Assembly: GCF_022603395.1 (NCBI RefSeq)
Contig: NZ_JAIBKA010000012.1
Span: forward strand, 103,379-167,378
Source of the DNA: Desulfoferrobacter suflitae
GTDB lineage: Bacteria; Desulfobacterota; Syntrophobacteria; Syntrophobacterales; Syntrophobacteraceae
Length of the DNA stretch: 64,000 nucleotides
Direction: 5' to 3'
Shown: positions 59,506 through 64,000 of the stretch, piece after piece
How positions within the stretch are numbered: the stretch's first letter is position 1
Layout of the letters: each line of letters begins with the position of its first letter
Notes under the pieces: model-generated
What the model saw: the letters and a program-made list of their open reading frames with translations, nothing else
What the model was told of the DNA's origin: nothing
The model's database searches: none
Program-made: the position numbers and the translations under genes

Positions 59506-60902
59506 TTGGATAGCTCCTTTTGTATTAGACCGATTGCAGTATCTTCTAACTCAGCAGCCCGTTCAAAATTGGAAAAAGCGTCAATAATGCCTCTACCTAT
59601 AAAATGGCGTAAATCTCGATTGGGCCAGATGATGGGAATCGTTGATACCATTTCAGGAACAATTCGCGGAATGGCGCTCCCGTAATTCAGTCTCTTGATA
59701 AGAACCTCCCCGATTGAGGATGACAAATAAGCATAAATATAACCAGCATCATTAACATTTTTTGCTTCAATCCTCATCAGATCATCACCACAAAAAATGC
59801 CGGACAATCTATCAAGGACGATCAGGGGACGGCCAAAATTACCGTCTGTTGAGCCGGCTGCTGGAAAGATGACCATGCCTTTTCTTAAAAGGAATTCTTG
59901 GATTAGTGGTTGCTTATGGGATAAGTAGTATTTGGGTTTAGGGTTTAACTGATAAGGTTCTGCCTGCCCCATGAATGGAATGCCATTCTTATGTTCAATC
60001 CTGTGCCTCTTAAATATTGGAGGTTTAAATATTCTAAATGTAACATCGCCAAGGCGGGACAGTATATGCTTATATTTCTGTATCATATCTTCAATTTTCT
60101 TGGCTATTTCAGAAAAGTAATCCGCTTTGAATCGGTTAACCTCAATCAACTGTGAACTCGTTACTGATCTTGTTGAGAAAGAATTAAATACTTCTATATT
60201 ATTTAAGGGGATTTTCAATTCATTAAACAGTTTGTTGATAAATCTATCTTTAGTGTTATAGAATTTGTCCCTTTCGAAATTTGCTGCTATAATAAAACTA
60301 TTAATCTCCATCATTATATTGTTTTCTAATACTGGTACAGGAGTTGAATAAATGTGGTGAGCTTCAATGTGTGGTATAACTGACCCGTATGTGTTTCTGG
60401 AGATAAGAGCCCTACCTAAAGTAGTTGACAAAAATGCAAATAAATAGCCCGGTAAAATTTTGTTCACATCAGGAACGATTCTAAGCAAATCAGGGGAACC
60501 CAAAGACCCCATAAAGTACTCAGAAATATAAACAGGATTTCCGATAATGCCCGAACAGGTTACCACCACCATTTTTGGTTTTAGTAGGAGTTTATGAACG
60601 TTTCGAGTATATTTACGAGAGAGGAATTTGCAGTTATTTAAAGGATCATTCTGTGTTATCCCAGCCCCAGTCAAATACGGATAACCAGTTTTCTTGCTAT
60701 TAACAAATACTCTTTTGAAGCGACTAGGAATGAAAATACCCTGTTGCCCCCCAAGCGTAAGCTCGTATAATTCTTTTTTCTTCATCTTGCTTTGAAGAAA
60801 AGTTAGGCATTCCCCTTGCCCAGGACCACAATAAAACGAAGCGTCCAAGCGTTTTGCTTCCTCGTAAAGCGTCGTTGAATAGATTCTTGCACTCGACGGC
60901 AT
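59493..60902 (-). CDS. mad5: MAD5-like DNA specificity subunit (HsdS family)
   Basis: A 469-residue type I specificity protein with two target-recognition halves. Each ends in a conserved helix region; TYGSVIPHIEAHHIYSTPVP (first) and NYGSAIPRIVPEMVSTIPII (second) are the paired signatures. It would direct the methylase (61061-63184) to a bipartite site. DNA of this gene is visibly richer in A and T than both neighbours, a common sign of exchange of recognition domains. ATG 60900-60902 follows GGAGG. In MADS the S protein is MAD5. Confidence 0.87.
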   Translation of the reverse strand: MPSSARIYSTTLYEEAKRLDASFYCGPGQGECLTFLQSKMKKKELYELTLGGQQGIFIPSRFKRVFVNSKKTGYPYLTGAGITQNDPLNNCKFLSRKYTRNVHKLLLKPKMVVVTCSGIIGNPVYISEYFMGSLGSPDLLRIVPDVNKILPGYLFAFLSTTLGRALISRNTYGSVIPHIEAHHIYSTPVPVLENNIMMEINSFIIAANFERDKFYNTKDRFINKLFNELKIPLNNIEVFNSFSTRSVTSSQLIEVNRFKADYFSEIAKKIEDMIQKYKHILSRLGDVTFRIFKPPIFKRHRIEHKNGIPFMGQAEPYQLNPKPKYYLSHKQPLIQEFLLRKGMVIFPAAGSTDGNFGRPLIVLDRLSGIFCGDDLMRIEAKNVNDAGYIYAYLSSSIGEVLIKRLNYGSAIPRIVPEMVSTIPIIWPNRDLRHFIGRGIIDAFSNFERAAELEDTAIGLIQKELSKWLD

Positions 60903-61060
60903 GTGAAATTTTCCTCCACAGAAAAGCTTACTTAGTACCGAGGGGCAGACAGGATTAAGATAGAATATTCCGTTTCATTACTCTTTCATTTTCTATCAAC
61001 TGCGTTCTACCAAGCTAAACTAAGCAAAATTTTGATCTTCAATAGTTCTTATGGACTTGT

Positions 61061-63184
61061 TCATTCAAGCCTGCGATCTTTGCTTGATAAGTGTAAAAAA
61101 TCCTTCCACTTTGTTAATACCTTAGGCAGGTCATCATCGATCTGCCGCTCATATATTTTCAATTCCTTAGTTTTGCGATTACCGTTTGCATCCTTCCGTA
61201 ACTCTTCAATTACCTTTGGGAATACCAACTCGGCCCCATCTTCATCGCGGACATAAATGGGATTGCCACGCCGATCTTTACCCACCTTTTCAGCTATGGC
61301 CATGAAAACATCATATTCGGCAGGCGTGGTCATGAGCTTTTCCTCATACGTCTTGCGTTGCAGGAAAAGCAAAGAAGCCTGCACCCCGACTTGAGGGAGA
61401 AAAGCCTCAACTGGAAGGTCAATGGATGCCAGGACTTTGGTATTTTGCAAAATCCAATACCGGACATACTCCAGGTCCGGGTTGCCAAGAATACCATCGG
61501 GCAAAACAATCGCCATTTTGCCGCCTTCCCGGAGGAACTGAAAACAACGTTCGATAAAAAGAATTTCAGGCGGCTGGCTGCTTTGCAGATCGCCCGTCTT
61601 TCGCCACTTGCCGTCCAGTTTGCTCCAGCGATAGCCAAGATCGTAATTTTTGAGGATTTCGGGATCATCTATCGGGATTTTTGCTCCAAAAGGAGGATTC
61701 GTAAAGACGAAATCGAAATAGCCCAGGGAAATTTCAGGGCTCTTTGTCCCGAGGCCCGCTTGCCGCTCCCGAAGGCATTCTTTAAGCTCATCCAAATCTT
61801 TGTCGGCCCCATCGGGATACTGCAGGCTGTTCAAGCAAAAGATATTGCCATGTCCATCCCCGGACATAACCATGTTCATCCGAGCAGCTTTTTTAAGATC
61901 GTCGTCGAAGTCGATGCCAAAAAGCTTATCCTGAGCGTATTTCTTGGCCCTCGCCAATACCGCCGGGTCGCTGTTGGCCCGGTCGGAAAGTAAAATGCCG
62001 GTCTCTTCAGGATACAAATGTCTCGCGATCTTGCGGCGGACATGATCCAACACCATCACCAAAAAACCGCCGCTTCCACACGCAGGGTCAAGTACATAAT
62101 GCTTTTCCGCCGGGTCCATCATTTGCACCATCAACCGGACGATGTTTCGGGGAGTGAAAAACTGCCCTCTCTCCTGCTTTAAGGTATTGGACACAATAGC
62201 TTCATAAGCCATGCCCTTGGCGTCGACGGATGCATCCAAAAAGCTGTAACGGGACATTTCGCCGGCGATATAGGCGAGGACCCGATCATTCAGACTGATT
62301 GTCTCATTGCCGGAAAAGACGTCGCTATACTCGTCCGACTGTTTGACTTCCTCAAAGAGCCCTCTGATCCTCTCTTCTATCCGGCTCAAACCCTCTTGAG
62401 TGTTTCTTTCCTTCACCCCAACCCAGAAGCGTCGCCGGAAAGTCTCGCCGTTTTTCTGACAAATTTCTCTTCTTCTCTCGTCGTAGATCTTGCAAAAGAT
62501 GATATAAAGCAGTTCCCAGAAAGCGGTTTTAACCTTGCCCTGATTGCCGTAGATGTAGTCATGGCAGCGTTTGAAAGTGCTCAGGAGGGATTCGCCCGCG
62601 GCAATGCGCAGCATTTGCCGATCCGGGCGGTCCAGGTCCTCCAGGGATTCGTCTTTGCCCGGAAAATCCGAGATCTCCTCAAAGATCGGATCGGGTTCGT
62701 GTTCTTCATAGCGCTTTTGAACGTAATAGAGCTCCGACCCATTGGTCCATAACCCAAATGCACAGCCGGGGTTTTCTTCGCTCTGCTCTCCAGCCACAGA
62801 TCCGAGGGCGTCATAGAGGAGATTGATGCCGTTCTTTTTATCAGTGGCTTTGGTTTTATCCGGAAGGATCATGGCGGTCCGGATAATATTTTCTTGCACA
62901 TGTTCTAAATTCTCTCCAAAAACCACCAGGCTCAAAGTCATGCGCCGCGTCTTTCCGGTATTCGGATCTAAGTAGGCGACCTTGAAATCTCTTTCCATAT
63001 CCTCTACACGGAAACCATATTCGCCGGATAGACTCCGCGCGACCATTTGCAGTGTCTTCTCTTTCGGAGTGGCCTTCATTGGCTTTCCGCTGAGGATGCA
63101 GACCAACGTGTTTTCTCCGGATGCAAACACCTCCTCAGAAGATTCTACTTGGTTATCTCCGCCTTCCAATTCATCAACACTCAT
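61061..63184 (-). CDS. mad2: MAD2-like N6-adenine DNA methyltransferase (HsdM family)
   Basis: A 707-residue methylase. The SAM-binding motif I is VLDPACGSGGFLVMVLDH, the catalytic motif IV is FVFTNPPFGAKIPI (NPPF), and QERGQFFTPRNIVRLMVQMM is typical of HsdM. The N-terminal ~200 residues (GKTRRMTLSLVVFGEN, then AMILPDKTKATDKKNG) are an extra domain like the N-terminus of type I R subunits. The start is ATG 63182-63184 (MSVDELEGG), after GGGGGCGGATCT; the 65 codons upstream are unlikely. No HsdR is in the locus, so the methyl mark must guide another effector. Confidence 0.88.
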   Translation of the reverse strand: MSVDELEGGDNQVESSEEVFASGENTLVCILSGKPMKATPKEKTLQMVARSLSGEYGFRVEDMERDFKVAYLDPNTGKTRRMTLSLVVFGENLEHVQENIIRTAMILPDKTKATDKKNGINLLYDALGSVAGEQSEENPGCAFGLWTNGSELYYVQKRYEEHEPDPIFEEISDFPGKDESLEDLDRPDRQMLRIAAGESLLSTFKRCHDYIYGNQGKVKTAFWELLYIIFCKIYDERRREICQKNGETFRRRFWVGVKERNTQEGLSRIEERIRGLFEEVKQSDEYSDVFSGNETISLNDRVLAYIAGEMSRYSFLDASVDAKGMAYEAIVSNTLKQERGQFFTPRNIVRLMVQMMDPAEKHYVLDPACGSGGFLVMVLDHVRRKIARHLYPEETGILLSDRANSDPAVLARAKKYAQDKLFGIDFDDDLKKAARMNMVMSGDGHGNIFCLNSLQYPDGADKDLDELKECLRERQAGLGTKSPEISLGYFDFVFTNPPFGAKIPIDDPEILKNYDLGYRWSKLDGKWRKTGDLQSSQPPEILFIERCFQFLREGGKMAIVLPDGILGNPDLEYVRYWILQNTKVLASIDLPVEAFLPQVGVQASLLFLQRKTYEEKLMTTPAEYDVFMAIAEKVGKDRRGNPIYVRDEDGAELVFPKVIEELRKDANGNRKTKELKIYERQIDDDLPKVLTKWKDFLHLSSKDRRLE

Positions 63185-63306
63185 AGATCCGCCCCCAATA
63201 AACTTTTTCAAGACAAACAAGATCCCAATGCCGGCATACGACGACGATAAGAAATGACTTCGGATCTTTGGCAAAAATAATTGACTGAACGGCTTAAAAA
63301 GTAGCC

Positions 63307-63588
63307 TCAGTTCCTTTTCTTCTTCGCATTTTGCAAAGCCCGTGAACGCGGTGTGTCCTTCTTGCGCTCTTCGATCCAAAGATCAATGTCTTCGCGTTTG
63401 AAGCGCCAAACATTCCCAAGCTTGAAAGCAGGGATCTGCCCTTTTTGCGCCCAATCGTAGATGGTTCTCTCTTTTATCTGCAGATATTCGGCAACTTCCT
63501 GCAGGGTCATCAGCCGGTCTCTTTCTAGATCCTGCCCGGTCACCACGTGTCCCCCTTTTACCCCTTTAAAAACAAGGGAATTCACCAT
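63307..63588 (-). CDS. mad1: MAD1-like helix-turn-helix protein (excisionase/MerR-like)
   Basis: A 93-residue DNA-binding protein: LMTLQEVAEYLQIKERTIYD, then QKGQIPAFKLGNVWRF and KREDIDLWIEER, the classic excisionase-family HTH_17 pattern. The C-terminus is basic (RSRALQNAKKKRN). Starts at ATG 63588 or at a GTG near 63546 that has a better ribosome site (GGGGG); the domain is unaffected. First gene of the MADS-like operon and probable regulator of it; an inverted repeat lies upstream. Confidence 0.82.
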   Translation of the reverse strand: MVNSLVFKGVKGGHVVTGQDLERDRLMTLQEVAEYLQIKERTIYDWAQKGQIPAFKLGNVWRFKREDIDLWIEERKKDTPRSRALQNAKKKRN

Positions 63589-63615
63589 TCCGTCATCTCA
63601 CCCAGCTAGTTTACA

Positions 63616-63644
63616 TGGATACTTGAGGATAAGTAAAATGTCAA
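63616..63644 (-). promoter_or_regulatory. Candidate sigma-70 promoter of the MADS-like operon
   Basis: On the minus strand TTGACA (63644-63639) and TATCCA (63621-63616) are 17 bases apart, about 30 bp upstream of the HTH gene. The -35 box is inside an AAATGTCAA half-site. Confidence 0.45.
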
Positions 63645-63667
63645 CAAACAACATCAATACAAAATAT

Positions 63668-63694
63668 TTGACATTTAATGACACTAAATGTCAA
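63668..63694. promoter_or_regulatory. Perfect inverted repeat, probable operator
   Basis: TTGACATTTA (63668-63677) and TAAATGTCAA (63685-63694) are exact inverted repeats separated by seven bases. Another AAATGTCAA half-site is at 63636-63644 and TGACAC recurs at 63699. It lies between the MADS-like operon and the divergent gene. Confidence 0.65.
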
Positions 63695-63815
63695 TATATG
63701 ACACATTATACATCTGATATGTTTTCGAGGGGAAAAAGCCAAGATCACGGAAGAACATGAATACAGCCTGCCGGTACTCAGGAGCTAGCAATCAGAATAA
63801 AAGGAGGGGCACAGA

Positions 63816-64000
63816 ATGGAGATCATCACACACAAAGCGCCATTTCTTTGGTTTGATCCGCGAATCCAAGAGGGTCTTAATGTTTATGAAGAATCTGGGC
63901 CACTTTTTCACATTTTGAGGGCTTCCGAAAGCGTTTGTGGTGTTTTGGATAGCCCGGATGATCAGACAGTCAAGGTTCTTAGGGAACTTCTTTCCCAAGA
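63816..64000 (+). CDS. Uncharacterised protein, 5' part only
   Basis: The open frame starts at ATG 63816, eight bases after AAAGGAGG, and runs off the right edge after 61 codons. It is divergent from the MADS-like operon and may share its control region. The visible part begins MEIITHKAPFLWFDPRIQEG, continues FHILRASESVCGVLDS and shows no motif that I recognise. Confidence 0.6.
   Translation, partial: MEIITHKAPFLWFDPRIQEGLNVYEESGPLFHILRASESVCGVLDSPDDQTVKVLRELLSQ

Noticed and set aside
59493..63184. Ordinary type I restriction-modification system
   Set aside because: M and S are present, but there is no HsdR translocase; the remaining genes are kinase, unknown and HerA-like proteins.
48038..63588. 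BREX type 2 or Pgl system
   Set aside because: The NERD-kinase protein resembles PglW, but no PglZ alkaline-phosphatase-like protein is encoded and an S subunit is present instead.

Overview
The window is a bacterial chromosome segment of fairly high GC. It most resembles an anaerobic deltaproteobacterium (Desulfobacterota, Syntrophobacter-like). This placement is inferred from gene content only: an HdrA / NfnAB-type / NuoG-FdhA-type iron-sulfur redox operon, a GlpC-like CCG-domain protein, many thiol-redox and arsenic genes, and universal stress proteins. No rRNA, tRNA, CRISPR array, transposase or integrase is visible.

Region 1 (1-31.4 kb, all genes on the minus strand) looks like core or adaptive chromosome. 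In transcription order from the right it holds: an ArsR-controlled block with two DUF318/ArsP-type permeases, thioredoxin-like proteins, a DGC protein, ArsC and stress proteins; an exported thiol-redox block (two rhodaneses, a cation-diffusion facilitator fused to a MauE-like domain, a VKOR-DsbA fusion, a thioredoxin, CcdA); a tripartite RND efflux pump; a GlpC-like protein; two related histidine kinases; and the redox operon, whose HdrA gene runs off the left edge. Spacers carry two families of 7-bp tandem repeats. One of them supplies the stop codons of six genes.

Region 2 (32.2-44.1 kb, all plus strand) is an accessory replication/recombination module of plasmid or ICE/phage-plasmid type. 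It has ParA, a winged-helix protein with low-complexity linkers, two OB-fold ssDNA-binding proteins, a DNA adenine methylase, an HD protein, an SNF2-type helicase, a Cas4-like Fe-S nuclease, an annealing-type protein and two small zinc-ribbon proteins. Ten of its genes are each preceded by a short structured leader. In every one the Shine-Dalgarno region can pair with an anti-SD, and in most the anti-SD can instead pair with a G-rich upstream segment that mimics the SD. The sequences differ but the architecture recurs. I regard this as the best candidate for an undescribed regulatory system here.

Region 3 (44.5-63.6 kb, minus strand) is a defence island: an AbiE type IV toxin-antitoxin pair, a UvrD-like helicase, and a six-gene operon. 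The operon encodes an HTH protein, an N6-adenine methylase, a specificity subunit, a NERD-kinase-kinase-NTPase protein, an unknown protein and a very large HerA-like ATPase. Its order matches the methylation-associated defence system (MADS) as MAD1-MAD2-MAD5-MAD6-MAD7-MAD8, with nothing corresponding to MAD3 or MAD4. A divergent partial gene begins at 63816. All pairings and alignments were made by eye; no search or folding program was run.
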